DNA from: Melanocharis versteri
Lineage: Eukaryota > Chordata > Aves > Passeriformes > Melanocharitidae
DNA: 64,000 nucleotides
Direction of reading: 5' to 3'
NCBI GenBank assembly: GCA_013397845.1
Contig: VZTG01005436.1
Location: 2,599,638 to 2,663,637 of the forward strand
In this document: piece after piece, positions 52,901 through 63,107 of the stretch
Layout: every line of letters begins with the position of its first letter
Position numbering within the stretch: position 1 is the first letter of the stretch
Translations under genes and position numbers: made by a program
Notes under the pieces: generated by a model
Told to the model about the DNA's origin: nothing
The model's database searches: none
The model's input: only the letters and a program-made list of their open reading frames with translations

Positions 52901-55900
52901 AGTGCAGATACAATATAAAAACTCTACACAGTAACTTCCGCAAAGGTGCTGCCAAAACTCACTGGAAAGTGTACTCTCAAAAAATGACCTGGTATCGACT
53001 TCAATGTGCCGCGTGTGTTACTTGATGCTGCTGAGCTGCACTAGCATGGCAGTCAACCAAGGCTCCTCAGGAAGAGCTCTGTGTCACTGTCATCTGCAAA
53101 CGTGCTGGTGTGCAAGGGGTGCTGCAGGCTGCATCCTTCCTGGGTGGCAGCGATAGCCTTCGGTATACAGGGCTGCTGCTAACCAAGTGACACTTGAGCT
53201 CATCTGCTTCCATTCATTTCAAGGCACTTTATGAATATTCACTAATGAACTCTCCAGGAGGTCCATGCTGCCAGTCTCCACAGAGGTGCAGGTGCCACCA
53301 CACATCCAGTCCTAGCAAAAGCTCTCACACAAAAGGAAGCCCCCAGTTCTCAAACACCTTGTCAATGCCTCTTGAGCAACAGATCTACACTATCTACTGT
53401 CACCTGCTTTATCTGTGATGCTGGCAGCCCCTAGCTTCCTTACAGAATCACAGAATAGTTTGGGTTATAAGGGACGTTAATGATTATCTAGTTCCAACCC
53501 CACTACCAAGGGTAGGGTTATCTTCTAGTGGACATGGTTACATAAATCCCCATCCAATCTTGCATTGAACATTTCCAGGGATGGGGCACCTACAACTGCT
53601 CTGGACAACCTGTTCCAGTGTCTCATAACCCTCATCATAAGGAATTTCTTCCTTATGTCCAATTTAAATTTATCCTCTTTCAGTTTAAAATCATTAACCC
53701 TTGTCCTGTCACTACAGGCCCTGGTAAAAGTCTATCAGCATCTTTCTCATAAGCCCTATTTTAATTGAAAGGCTGCCTTCCTTTCTGAAGGCTGAACAAT
53801 CGCAGCTGGCTCAGACATCCTTCATAGAAGAGGTGTCCCAACCTTCTGAGCATTTTCATCACCCTCCTCTGGACCTGCTCTGACAGGTCCGTGTCTTTCT
53901 TGTGCTGGGAACGTCAGAGCTGGATGCAGTGCTCCAGGTGGGGTCTCACAGGGGCAGAGAGGGAGAATCACCTCCCTCAGCTGGCACATATTGGCATCTC
54001 ACACTTAATTTTTCATCTACATACCTGATTTTTCATCCCTCCCTTTCTTCATTCCTCCTGTTCTATTCTACCCTACCAAACTCATCTTCTTCTTCCTCCA
54101 CTGGCTATTCCCATTTTTCCAGAACTTCTTCAGCAAGTCTAACACCAACTACCAATAAAACCAACACATACACACACACACATACACACAGAGTGAAAGA
54201 ACCAGAACTGTGTTAAAGGTTGAAAATGTCTGTGAACAGGGAACAAGCATTGGAGCATTAAACCAAACAATGTGTGAAACTGAGGGAAAACAGAAATAAT
54301 AAGACAAATTTAACAAGCAAAGCAAAAATCAGGCTTAACATCAAGAACATTTTAAGAATAGAAAGAATATCCATTTAACACCTACAAGCATGAAAAGCTA
54401 TTAAGCCAGGCTAAATATAGAAAACTGAAGCAGTGGGAAGCAAGACTCTCAAAACAGAGATGGGGTCCATCACTCTTAATTTTAAGTATCGGAGTCCCTC
54501 TTTAAGCAACTTGTCCCATCCTAAGGGAGATGCCTCAGACAAATGGGATGAATTGCTTTCTTGAGCTGCCCATTTCTGCACTGACTACAGAAGACGCTCA
54601 GTGAACAGCTTCAACTTCCATGTTTAAACAGCTTAGATTAGATGAGACAAAGCCCATCAATCACACTGGAGGGCACAAAGAGTGCAGTATGGACATCATT
54701 CAAACACATGCGGTTAGTGAAGGAAGTGGTGGTTTGTCACTTTGACCCTTCTGTCAACCCTTCTGACACTCAGTTGCAACATACACCCCACCAGCTTTTC
54801 CGTCCATCTGTAATATTGGTTTAGTGGAGCACTGCTTTTCTACCACATTCATACAGCACAAGGCATGTTTGGACACTCCTGCAATGTAAACAGTAAGTAC
54901 TCAGCAGAAAAAATTGGTATACAACACATTAAGTAACTTCCCGGACACTGTGTATTTGTAGAGCTAACAGTAGCAAGTGTACCTTCATGGGATAAGTATT
55001 TCAAACTGAGACAAAATCCAACTGAAATAATTTCCAGGATGTGCAGTGGCATGAGACTCACAAAGGCAAAACAGGAGCCCTTCCCACTTTTACTTTACAG
55101 AATGCAGCAGAGTGGCAAACTTTACGCCTTTTTTTCTTAACTTTTTATTTGCATAAAGCATAGCATTTCCACTGAGTCAGCTTCTACAGACTATTACCAT
55201 TTTGACAAGGGAAAGTAGAGGAAAAGGTATATTCTTAAGAGTAAAAATGCTATTTTAATGCTAATATGCCTGGCAACAAAACAAACAGAAAGGAAAGAGA
55301 TGCAGGAAGTGAAGTTTTCTTTCCACTTTCTTCAAACCACCTGGTGACCCCCTAAAAATTAGGCTGGGGGCATAACAGTAGTACCAGCAGAGATATTCCT
55401 AGTGTCCTTTGGTGTGAGAACTGGACTCAAAGTATATAAGGATTTTGCATATGTAATTGCTAAATATTATTCTGCCTTAGTATCTGGTATTTGGTGTTGT
55501 ACAAAAACCGAAGGCCCTGATTCTGCACTATCACATGTATTTAACTTTATGACGATGAGCTTTTACTAGGATCACAAAGAGCAATAAAATGAAGCAGTGT
55601 GCAGACAAGAGTGCAAGACTTGGCTGCAGCAGTAAAGAGTAACACATGAAGCCTAGTAGATAATTCACATACATACCAGATACGCCCTCATCTAACCAAG
55701 TGCCTACTTACTGGTTTCAGTCATACAGGAAAGTATCACCAGTTGAGATCACAGCTTCTGCCAGTTGGATAAATGCTCGTAAGCACTGGTTAACATCATG
55801 ATATAGTATTGAAAGCTGTGGCAAAGGCACTTATCAGCATCGTAAGGTGCCACACATGCAAAAAATAATTAGTAAGAGAAGCAAAACATTCAAGAGAAGG

Positions 55901-58900
55901 CCTCTTTGGTCCTCTGATGCAGTGGCACAAACTGCTTCAACGAACACTGCAAATATCTGCCTCTAAACTGGAAAACACTTAAGTACCTATGTAATTTCTA
56001 AGCATTTGAGTTGCACCCCTTTGAATCAACATCTTACCATTTCTGTCAGCACCTTGGTGTAGAAAGTCAGCACCATCTTAGAGTCATTTCTTCGTCCCAC
56101 AAGTCTAATTAGGAAGTGTCATGATGTTAGCGAGCATGCTAGCTAGCCTGACTGTTACTCTAATTAGCTATAGCATTGGAAGTGAAAGCATGGGAACAAA
56201 AAAAGCAATGGATAAATTATAGCTTAGTTAGGATGGCCTGAAAGGCAAGCAGCTCAGTGAGGCTGAACAAAAAGAAATGGATACACACACAACCCTTGAA
56301 AATTCAAGAATGCTGCTTTATCTACAGCATAAAAGCTTGGCTAAATATAGAGATATACAGCTTTAAGTGTTCTTTGGTAATTCTTGATTTAAGAAAAGTT
56401 TCTTGCGAGAACAATGTGCAATTACTGTGTAGTATTTTCTTTAGTTATTTGATCCTGACCTTCCTAGGTTTTTTTAATTAGTCAGGGCTGACAACTGAAA
56501 GACTTGTAAATATTTACCTCTGGAAAGAAAGTTCTAAGAGCAAAGTGTTTGTAGTCAAGGAAGGGAACCGTTCCAAAACTATCCACCACATCTAATTCAT
56601 CCATCTGCAGTTCAGCAAATCCTGAAAAAGCACCCCCCATCCCCACCCACAGCGTTAGTTTAGGTGACACAAAATCAGCTTCACAATTATAACTTGGCCC
56701 CAGTAGATATTCCTTAAAAAACAATTTTCAAGGAAGAGGGGTTGTTTTTATAGCTGAAGCTCTTATTAGCTGGAAAGAAGCAATCTACTTTTTTGTTGAA
56801 GGAAATACTATGTGCAATCTTATTAGCTCAGTGCTATCTGCTATTGCAGAGCATACAGTATTAAACAGGAATTCTGATACAACACAAAAATATTCTAACA
56901 GCTACAGAATGAAAATGTTTATTTAATGTGTGCTTCTTGACAGTTTCAGTTCAGAAAATATGCTGTAGACATACCCTCGCGTATTTCCTTGCGAATCTCA
57001 TATTCCAGCAGTTCAAGTTGCTGACTCTGTTTACGAGTTAACTCTTTGGATTTGTATCTAGTAACTATGAATGCCGCTAAAAAGGAAGAAAAATAGACTC
57101 TGAGTACAGAAATCACAGAATAGAAAACTCCTATTCAAGACATTTTATTATCAAGAAACCAAAAGATTAATGTACACTTGCACAATTTAGTGTGTTACTG
57201 TTGTCAGTGTGCTAGTACCCATGAGCCCTAGTTATCTGGATCCATAGCCCAATGTTTAGTAAAAATCATTCCTTTTAACAAGGTCCTGAATTGTCAATCC
57301 AACTTTATTTGAAAGTGTAGCACACCCTGCTATATACAGCCTGCACAGTGAGACATAGCCTCTAAAAACCACTTCCACTAACAGCAACCTACTTAAGGTA
57401 GCACTGATTAAACAGAAAAAACAGTTAGAAAATCCACTTACAAATTGTTAACTTTTCTAAAACTTATTTTGAGCAAATAAAGGCACGAGATATGGTTTCG
57501 GTTCCTTTTTAAAATGAACAAACCCCTACACTTATTAAAATAAACGGAAATTTATCAAATACATAACCAGGCAAAAACACTCAGAAAAAAAGGGAGCACC
57601 AAAAATAGAAGGGGGTGACCATTTACCTTCCTCAGTTTAGTAATGACCCACAAATTCATGAACGATCCAAATGTGACTGAACAGAAACACCACAAACACT
57701 GCCTGAGGATAAGCAGTTTGTTAGAGAACATCTGCCCCAGGGAGAGGAGGGTAGCTGAGCTCTGACAGCTGGAAGGGACCAAGTTGTGACACAAGGATGT
57801 CAGTCCTGTGGCTTGCTTCATGAAGTGAAAGTGAGTAATCCCAGCAGAACAGACAGAAATACTGTCTTGTAACATGCTTGTGACATGCTGCAGTCTGACA
57901 ATTTGGACTTCACCACCAGAACAGAGTTAACTTTGTCCACTCTTATTGGGAACAGGGTAAAATCACTAGACTCTTTGTGACAGTTCCAGACATGTGAGTA
58001 TGTAGAGTGTTTGTGTCATGATCATATGCTTCAGCAAATCAAAAGCTGATAATACATTATTGTACTTACCTATAATGACACCCACCACAATAGGTAGCAA
58101 AATAAGAACATATAAATATATGTGTGATGATGTTGGTTTGACTTCATGCTCAAAATTTCCTAATTTGACCTGAAGAAAAGCAATGGCTGTGTTAATAGAG
58201 GACAGGCATTATGTCAGTGCTTAAAATGACATTTAACATATCAAAAAAAAAAGTATTTATGGCACATAAGGACGATGGTAGATTATTGGGAAGACAGCAG
58301 AGGTTCAGCAAAATGTATGTGAATCAACATTAACTTAACTTTTATTGTATTTGACGTTTAAGCAGGGTAACAGAGCAATGAAGAAAAAATTTGGAGGTCC
58401 TTATGTACCACCAAATTCTGCCATGCTCTCGCTGCAAACTAGAGCCCTTAAACAAAAGGCAAGAGCAGCTGGCCAAGTGGCTCGTGCACTCAGAGTTGCT
58501 GCTAAACATTTCGGCATTTTGAAACAAGGAAGGCATGTGTTTGTACTCACAGTGTTACTCTGCTGAGCAGAAAAGTAAGATAAGACTCATGATAAGAATG
58601 AGGGAAGTAGAATTTTTCATAGACACCTGGCCTACAGCCCTCTTCCCTATTTCTTTGCAGAAGTTTCGACCTCTTTACGTAGGATGTTGTTCCCGAAAGG
58701 TCGTTAAGAAAAAATGCAACATATGATACATGTACAACATGTACATGAACATGTTACAATACATGTACAACATCCCCCAACAGTGGGCTTGTCAAAGGCA
58801 GGACAGGCATTAATTCTTAGGGATACATGAAAGTGCTGAAGTCTGCCAAATGCCAAACTGAGGCATTCACCACTGATAATTATGGCAGAAGAAATTTCAC

Positions 58901-61900
58901 AAAGGAGGATCTGAAAGAGGACTGCGAAAGCACATAAATAAAGGGTAGCTAAGACTATAAACAGGCTAGACATAAAAATACGTTTTGACATATAAAAAGA
59001 ATACCACCAAGTGCCAGGGACAGAAATGAGCTTGAGATAATTGAAAAGGAGGGTTGAGTTGAAATTATTTTGGGTTACAGCAGGGAAGGCAGAGATCTGG
59101 TGATTGCAATCAGTGGCTTGTCGCAGGAGGTGAGCAGCCAGGGCAGCTGCAGACTGCCAACTGGATACTCACATCACAGCTACACAGACACAAGCAAGCA
59201 AAAAAACCCCACGGGGCTGGAAGGACACAGCCTTTGTATTTCTGGGGCTACAAAGAACAGAAGACAAAGCAGGTCTATTTCCTCCATCAAATGTTACTTT
59301 TTACTCCGATGTTTCTATGTTTTCACAGTTCCTATGCAAAGTTCTTTTGGTCTGAGCCTTCCCAGGATCCCATTAGCTTTTTCCAAGGCTCAAATGCATT
59401 GGTGGCTAAATATATTAACAATCCTGTGACTAATACACCTACTTTTCTAGACTTGTCATGTCCAATTGAAGAATTCCAAAAGCAGAAATTTCTGTTACCC
59501 GTCCTTGTTTATTGAAAACTGAGACAAAGCCTTCACTTAATTTTCTGCTCATATTTTGATTATCTTTATTCCTCACCATAACCATCCTATCTAGTGGCCC
59601 CATTTCTTTCCTTATCTTTTATCTTGCTTATGAATCACAGACTATATAAGGTACACCTGAATTAATCCAATTCCTATTCCTAAATTAATTTCATTTTTCC
59701 GCATGACATTATAAAACCTTCTCTGGACTAGTAATGCCTCTGAGCTTTATGTCATCGGCAAGTGTTATTAGCGCATGCCTTATTTTTGTGTTCAAGTCAG
59801 TGGTGATATTAAAGAATATCTGCATGAACATCAGCATTGCCCAGAGCCAGCTCCCCATCCACAGCATCCGGTTTTTCTAACCCCTGGCGTCCTCATAATC
59901 ACCACGTTAAGTAGTTTACTGAATGACTTCCAGGTACATGTGATCTATCACTTTTTTGTTGTTGAGGAAACCACTCATCTTAGGAAATAAAGATATCTAG
60001 CATGATCTGCTTTCATTAAAAAGAATTTGAGAATTATTCAATTTTCCACTTACCTCCAGGTCTTTCATGAGTCATTCACAATACATTATAAAGTTTTACA
60101 TAGAGCTAGGATTAAATCAGCAAGCCTCCATTGCCTAGGGTTTGAGATTTTTTTTCAATTTAAAATACTGGGTTTTATTTGCTGCTCTCCAGTCATACAG
60201 TACGTTTCCTGACTGTAGTTTTATTTAAAATCTTTCCTACCAAGCCTACAGTGTCATGTGGCAGTTCTCCCTCAGCGCCATGACGGGAATGATCCTGTTC
60301 CTGCTGTCTTGAGCCCTTTGATCTATCTGAATCTTGCTTCTGTCACAAGAATGGCATTTTCTACTCTCAAACCTCCATTCAGACTGATCATTCTGTCTCT
60401 GAACCCACACTCAATATCTTCTTTCTTCTGGAAAACTAAGGCAAGAGATACATTTATTCTTCAGCCAAACTTATCTTTTATACCCATCTTATCCTTTTTT
60501 CAGTGGCCCTACTTCTTCTATGATGATCTATTCATAAGGTTTAAAAAAACATGTGAGGATTTGCTACCTCTATATTTTTTTTTAAGTTGGAAAAAATTTT
60601 AAGGTACTAGAAGTGCAATGTTACATGGTAACTATTGCATTTGATTTGCTTTAGTGAAGTGGTGACCTCTCTATGACAGCCACTTCTATGAAGTTTGCAG
60701 GATGAGCATGTGATATAGCAGGGCAACACTGATATTTAAATGCAACACCAAACTCAGAAAGGCTTTTCCATGCCATAACTGGCTCAGACGGCAGGATCCA
60801 CAGATGGGGAATCAGTTAAAAGTGATAAAAAAATCAAGAATAGCTTTGTTAATCTTTACTATGAGCCATATGCCTTGAAGTCAATAGAGTTATTTCAGTT
60901 TTATGCCACCACACACTGCAATAAGAGTCTGGCATAATTTTTCTCCTTCATAAATGGTAATCATAGCATTAAAAAAAATTCATATCTTCATCTTATTCAT
61001 GGAGCAAATATCTTAAGCTGCAATTCAGCTTTGACATCCATGCTAATGTCCTTATATCTGGGCCTGGCTTTGTGCCACATGCTCATAGCATTTTAGCTTT
61101 CCCAGTGCACACTGAATTTCACCCCCTTTTTCATCCAGAAATGCCTTCTGTCTCAGTGGTGATCTCTGAGACAGATCCTTACCTACTTTAGTAGGAAAAA
61201 GTGACTGGGAGAACACAATCCTTTCCCTCATGGCCACACTGGAGAATTAGATTGCTTATAGATCTAAGATGAGAGGTTCTCCTGGAGACAGTGGTGCTCT
61301 TCCAATGATGTCTGTTCTGCAGATAAAGGCGTGACAAGCTACTGGTCTCCTGGAGCTCAGCAGCAGGGACTTCAGCTTGGACTGCAAAGCTTACCTCCGA
61401 CACCACCCCAGGAACCAGACAGAAAATGAACTCAGTCCTGTCAGTGGTACCTAAGCTAGGCAGGCATACTTTGACAGGAGGAAGAAAACTGTACTACCAA
61501 GTACCGTGACAGCATTAATGATACATTTTACTACACTTGTATAAACATTCAAACACTGTTGAATTGCAACAAAAGGGAATTCAACTTACGAAAACTTTCA
61601 CCGTGGAAAAGTCGATCTTGTCTGTTCCTTCCCTTTTGAATTTGCACAGTATGGTGCTACGGTCTGGCTTTTTGGTAATATTTTGGACACTGAACCATAT
61701 CTTTTTGGTCTGTGCACCAGTCATATATGACAGATAAACTTCTACTTCTGTTTTAGAAATGTTCAAGTTATCATTTTCTTTCTAGAGGGAAAAAATTGAA
61801 GACAATAATCAGTCACTAAATACAGTAAGAAAAAAAATATCCCCAAGCACTATTTTAAATTAGGTACTGTAGTTTATTATTTTGAAACTTACATATATTT

Positions 61901-63107
61901 TTAATTCCAGATCAGGATCCAGTTCAGTGTGCAGCTGGTAGTTAATGAACACTGGGTCTGGGTGATAGTGTAATTTGACACATGGTATAAAGGTAGTATC
62001 CACTTTTAACATCATATCGACAACTTTACCCTCTGTTGCATGGCTCAGGCTTGGTGTTAAATAATGATACTCAGATGCATTTCCAGGACACCTAGAGACC
62101 TAGAAATGCAATAGCAAAGCTCTAACAGTCATTAAGTACTCAATAGTGGGTACAATCACAAACAGAGGCACTCACATTCATTTTAATGTCTTCCTGACTT
62201 CACACAGATACCTGCTAAACCTCTTCTCTGAGATCAGAGCCACACACAGAGCACGTGGAAAAATTTCTGTGTTGACCCCATGTCTACCTTCAAATGAGTC
62301 TGTCACACACTCTGCACGCTGCTTTAAGGCTGATTGCTCACTGCTAAGGTAACTATTTCCTGCAATGAGACAGGAATTGTGACAGTGAATTTTCCTTCTT
62401 TCCCCTCAATGCAGGTGACAACAGAAGAGTAAGACAAGCTCTCCAGCACTGCTAGGTTTTAACTCAGATTTCTAACTTAACTCCTGAGAGAGTGGGGTTG
62501 CTACAGTCATTGTAGCATTGGGTCATTATTTACTCCACTGTAAACAATGGTGATGCTGCTGTGTTCTGGTCTCTTTGCTGCAAGGGTCAACAAGGTGCTT
62601 GCCTCCTCACAGCCTTAGAGAAAGGGTTTCATCCCAATATCAGCTCCAGCCTGCTGCCCCTCGCTGAGGCAGTGGCACCATTTGGGCTTTCGGCACAGAG
62701 CCAGAGGGAAGTATAGAATCCCCTCCTCCAATACACCCATACGTGGAGACTGGGGAGACTCAAAAAGATTCGGAAAAAGTCCCTTGACCATAAAAAATGC
62801 TCAGGGAATTATGCAGGAGAGCAGCTTATGTGTATTTGTGATTCTGTACTAAGAATGTGTGTAATTGTAATCCTGTAAGCGGTCATATTTATTTCAGCAG
62901 GGTGGCTGACACGTCCCTGCAAGTAGTTGGAAATTACTGAAGTCTCCTCAAACCCTAGGAACAAAACCGAATGCATCAAGAGACCTCTATATGGTATTAT
63001 AAAAGACATTCAGACTTACTGTGAGGTTTGATCTCTGGTCATCTGAAATAATCACACTGTCCACCACATTAAAATTTCTACCAGTTGTAGTAATTTTACG
63101 ACCACCA
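28852..63107 (-). CDS. PLXNC1: PLXNC1, plexin C1 (semaphorin 7A receptor), 3' 20 coding exons, last 804 aa; 5' part outside the window
   Basis: Plexin C1 is a single-pass receptor that binds semaphorin 7A (and viral semaphorins) and signals through a cytoplasmic Rap-directed GAP. Window residues 1-160 are membrane-proximal IPT sequence with four N-glycosylation motifs (NLT, NAS, NIS, NIT). Residues 179-200 are the transmembrane helix ('LYVLILLPIVVGVII'), followed by basic TRYKSK. The juxtamembrane helix and first GAP half contain 'DYKHFALRTFFPE'; the Rho-binding domain follows at about 387-560; the second GAP half has 'TDPDVVHIWKTNSLPLRFW' and 'KLLYAKDIPLY'. The protein ends 'FDEKKKCKWL', close to human '...CKWM'. 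Human PLXNC1 is 1568 aa, so about the first 764 residues (sema, PSI, first IPTs) lie beyond 64000. All phases close; no breaks. Confidence 0.97.
28957..30619. other. last PLXNC1 intron
   Basis: 1.7 kb. A small GC-rich, CpG-containing patch at about 30405-30500 stands out from AT-rich surroundings; otherwise nothing recognised. Confidence 0.6.
30620..30694 (-). CDS. PLXNC1: PLXNC1 coding exon (second from last)
   Basis: Acceptor ctgttttag, donor GAG|gtaagc. 25 residues, 'KHENEFNEKVALFEIYKYVV', phase 0 both ends. Confidence 0.96.
30787..30927 (-). CDS. PLXNC1: PLXNC1 coding exon (third from last)
   Basis: Acceptor ttcttttaag, donor AAG|gtatgg. 47 residues with 'KLLYAKDIPLYKKEVKAYYK', a plexin GAP signature. 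Confidence 0.97.
30928..32761. other. PLXNC1 intron
   Basis: 1.8 kb, nothing recognised on either strand. Confidence 0.6.
32762..32909 (-). CDS. PLXNC1: PLXNC1 coding exon carrying the second GAP arginine
   Basis: Acceptor ctcctgtctag, donor AAG|gtaatg. Completes Ser649 and encodes 'LPLRFWVNILKNPQFVFDIK' onward to 'EQTLGK'. The Arg of LPLRFW (codon 32899-32897) corresponds to the second catalytic arginine of the plexin GAP. Confidence 0.97.
32910..33348. other. PLXNC1 intron
   Basis: 0.4 kb, nothing recognised. Confidence 0.6.
33349..33512 (-). CDS. PLXNC1: PLXNC1 coding exon (GAP domain)
   Basis: Acceptor ttactcttcag, donor CAG|gtatgc. 54 residues: 'VAIHSVVEKLFRSIWSLPNN' then 'FFDFLDAQAESKKITDPDVV'. 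Confidence 0.97.
33513..35437. other. PLXNC1 intron
   Basis: 1.9 kb, only a short GA-rich run (about 34338-34368). Confidence 0.6.
35438..35545 (-). CDS. PLXNC1: PLXNC1 coding exon (end of RBD to GAP linker)
   Basis: Acceptor cttcatgacag, donor AAG|gtaaac. 36 residues, basic middle (KGTGHKGKQKFK) then 'VKEMYLTKLLSTK'. Confidence 0.96.
35634..35665 (-). CDS. PLXNC1: PLXNC1 32-nt microexon
   Basis: Acceptor ttgtttag, donor TTG|gtgagt. Completes Asp548 and encodes VDYSDEHCHL. The same segment (DVEYSDDHCHL) is in human plexin C1, so the tiny exon is real. Confidence 0.94.
35666..36720. other. PLXNC1 intron
   Basis: 1.1 kb. Several overlapping open frames on both strands at 35.7-36.7 kb, none recognisable; taken as chance. 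Confidence 0.55.
36721..36775 (-). CDS. PLXNC1: PLXNC1 coding exon (RBD end)
   Basis: Acceptor cgctttcag, donor CAG|gtaaca. 18 residues, 'ISNGATIKVFKKKANTRS', plus the first base of Asp548. With the 32-nt exon it makes 87 nt, a multiple of three. Confidence 0.95.
36776..40989. other. PLXNC1 intron
   Basis: 4.2 kb. The longest chance frame of the window (38148-38681, 177 codons, +) lies here but shows no protein-like composition. A-rich run near 38249-38272. Confidence 0.55.
40990..41093 (-). CDS. PLXNC1: PLXNC1 coding exon (RBD)
   Basis: Acceptor ctgtcatactgcag, donor GAG|gtaagc. Completes Glu495 and encodes 'LVSEEQQRELLDIDGSSEVM' to 'KLNTIGHYE'; typical RBD beta/loop sequence. Confidence 0.95.
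41419..41700 (+). mobile_element. decayed fragment resembling the restriction-like endonuclease (RLE) domain of an R2/R4-type LINE
   Basis: The + frame through 41494-41775, extended upstream across one TAA (41461), reads K-T-D, twelve residues, then D ('YKTDIVLVKGG' ... 'VKDIDIRYDS'). This matches the (K/R)PD-X12-14-D/E core of RLE domains with P replaced by T. It continues into 'KVRKYRHL', matching the A...K..KY..L helix that follows in R2-like proteins, and then decays. No reverse transcriptase sequence was seen next to it. Family assignment is inference from motif spacing. Confidence 0.5.
41886..41912. repeat. short GGAA-type purine repeat
   Basis: ggaaggaaggaagggaggtagga, a brief low-complexity purine run inside an intron. 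Confidence 0.7.
42289..42466 (-). CDS. PLXNC1: PLXNC1 coding exon (RBD core)
   Basis: Acceptor ctttccccag, donor TTG|gtaaga. 59 residues: 'TVNIIFEKIPENE', 'NVLDCDTIGQAKEKSLQAFF', 'YGLQLDEVGL'. The ubiquitin-like Rho-binding domain that engages Rac/Rnd GTPases in plexins. Confidence 0.97.
42467..49836. other. large PLXNC1 intron
   Basis: 7.4 kb, the largest intron here. No exon, confident repeat or RNA gene recognised; parts around 44.7-45.3 kb could be very old LINE sequence, but I cannot support it. Confidence 0.5.
49837..49983 (-). CDS. PLXNC1: PLXNC1 coding exon (start of RBD)
   Basis: Acceptor ttgctgtcttag, donor GTG|gtatgt. 49 residues, 'GEPFYLLVTTLNQRINKGPV' to 'LYTLNEDWLLWQVSEFKTV'. 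Confidence 0.97.
49984..51375. other. PLXNC1 intron
   Basis: 1.4 kb, nothing recognised. Confidence 0.6.
51376..51574 (-). CDS. PLXNC1: PLXNC1 coding exon (first GAP half)
   Basis: Acceptor ttcccccacag, donor CGG|gtacgt. 66 residues, including 'CLFASFLTIALQTKLVYLT' and 'LLLRRTESVVEKLLTNWMSV', nearly identical to mammals. Confidence 0.97.
51575..52119. other. PLXNC1 intron
   Basis: 0.5 kb, nothing recognised. Confidence 0.6.
52120..52244 (-). CDS. PLXNC1: PLXNC1 coding exon (first GAP half)
   Basis: Acceptor aactattccag, donor CAG|gtatag. 41 residues plus two bases of Arg320: 'SKDESFNMLHALICNKNFLV', 'LEKQKNFSVKD'. Several AGs cluster at the acceptor (ccagagcag), but only the first keeps phase 0. 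Confidence 0.94.
52245..52735. other. PLXNC1 intron
   Basis: 0.5 kb, nothing recognised. Confidence 0.6.
52736..52777 (-). CDS. PLXNC1: PLXNC1 42-nt exon
   Basis: Acceptor tatattttag, donor CAG|gtaagc. 14 residues, SGGFASIFSEEMPQ (human SGGFTHIF...). In frame, so skipping would remove 14 residues just after the first catalytic arginine. Confidence 0.94.
53443..53985 (-). mobile_element. CR1 LINE 3' fragment, same orientation as PLXNC1
   Basis: The + strand begins with the complement of the CR1 3' terminus (acagaatcacagaatagttt gggtt...). Known CR1 landmarks follow: gacaacctgttccagtgtct, aaggaatttcttccttatgt and caccctcctctggacctgct. 5'-truncated, as is typical, and less diverged than the copy at 7.9 kb. 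Confidence 0.9.
54163..54190. repeat. (CA)n microsatellite
   Basis: About 28 bases of CA repeat with two T interruptions. Confidence 0.9.
56518..56621 (-). CDS. PLXNC1: PLXNC1 coding exon with first GAP arginine
   Basis: Acceptor gctttttcag, donor GAG|gtaaat. Completes Gly230 and encodes 'FAELQMDELDVVDSFGTVPF' then 'LDYKHFALRTFFPE'; the Arg of ALRTFF is the first catalytic arginine of plexin GAPs. Confidence 0.97.
56975..57076 (-). CDS. PLXNC1: PLXNC1 coding exon (juxtamembrane helix)
   Basis: Acceptor cttcctttttag, donor AGG|gtatgt. Begins inside the membrane helix (AAFIV), then the stop-transfer TRYKSK and the juxtamembrane coiled coil 'QSQQLELLEYEIRKEIRE'. Confidence 0.96.
57077..58069. 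other. PLXNC1 intron
   Basis: 1.0 kb, nothing recognised. Confidence 0.6.
58070..58169 (-). CDS. PLXNC1: PLXNC1 coding exon (transmembrane)
   Basis: Acceptor gcttttcttcag, donor TAG|gtaagt. 33 residues: extracellular stalk 'VKLGNFEHEVKPTSS' then the hydrophobic 'LYVLILLPIVVGVII'. Confidence 0.95.
58726..58773. repeat. two direct copies of a palindrome-rich 15-mer
   Basis: atacatgtacaacat occurs at 58726-58740 and again at 58759-58773, with two more acatg-type palindromes between (acatgtacatg, aacatgtt). Able to form hairpins; no known function. Confidence 0.8.
59230..60480 (-). mobile_element. probable ancient CR1/L3-like LINE relic
   Basis: The + strand has segments reminiscent of the complement of old amniote CR1/L3 elements: gagctttatgtcatcggcaa, ctgaacccacactcaatatc and ctggaaaactaaggcaagag. 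Similarity is patchy and boundaries are guesses. Confidence 0.35.
61590..61781 (-). CDS. PLXNC1: PLXNC1 coding exon (membrane-proximal ectodomain)
   Basis: Acceptor ttttttccctctag, donor TTC|gtaagt. 64 residues with NIS and NIT glycosylation sequons and 'TEVEVYLSYMTGAQTKKIWF'. Confidence 0.95.
61893..62099 (-). CDS. PLXNC1: PLXNC1 coding exon (IPT domain)
   Basis: Acceptor ttgcatttctag, donor TAT|gtaagt. 69 residues, 'CPGNASEYHYLTPSLSH' (NAS sequon) to 'HYHPDPVFINYQLHTELDPD'. The 'DPVF' run is typical of a plexin IPT C-terminal strand. Confidence 0.95.
63020..63107 (-). CDS. PLXNC1: PLXNC1 coding exon (IPT start), first seen in this window
   Basis: Acceptor gtttttgcag, donor ACA|gtaagt. One leftover base then 29 residues, 'GGRKITTTGRNFNVVDSVII', a classic IPT opening; ends with an NLT sequon. 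The preceding exon is beyond 64000. Confidence 0.94.

Larger units (their letters stand above)
52778..56517. other. PLXNC1 intron with CR1 and CA repeat
   Basis: 3.7 kb. Contains a CR1 3' fragment (53443-53985) and a short CA repeat (54163-54190). Confidence 0.65.
58170..61589. other. PLXNC1 intron with probable old LINE
   Basis: 3.4 kb. A palindromic direct repeat lies at 58726-58773 and probable ancient CR1/L3-like sequence at about 59.2-60.5 kb. Confidence 0.55.

Noticed and set aside
58345..58566. Basic, alanine-rich frame on + next to the transmembrane exon
   Set aside because: Looks somewhat protein-like ('ARAAGQVARALRVAA') but short, no family recognised, no splice or promoter context.
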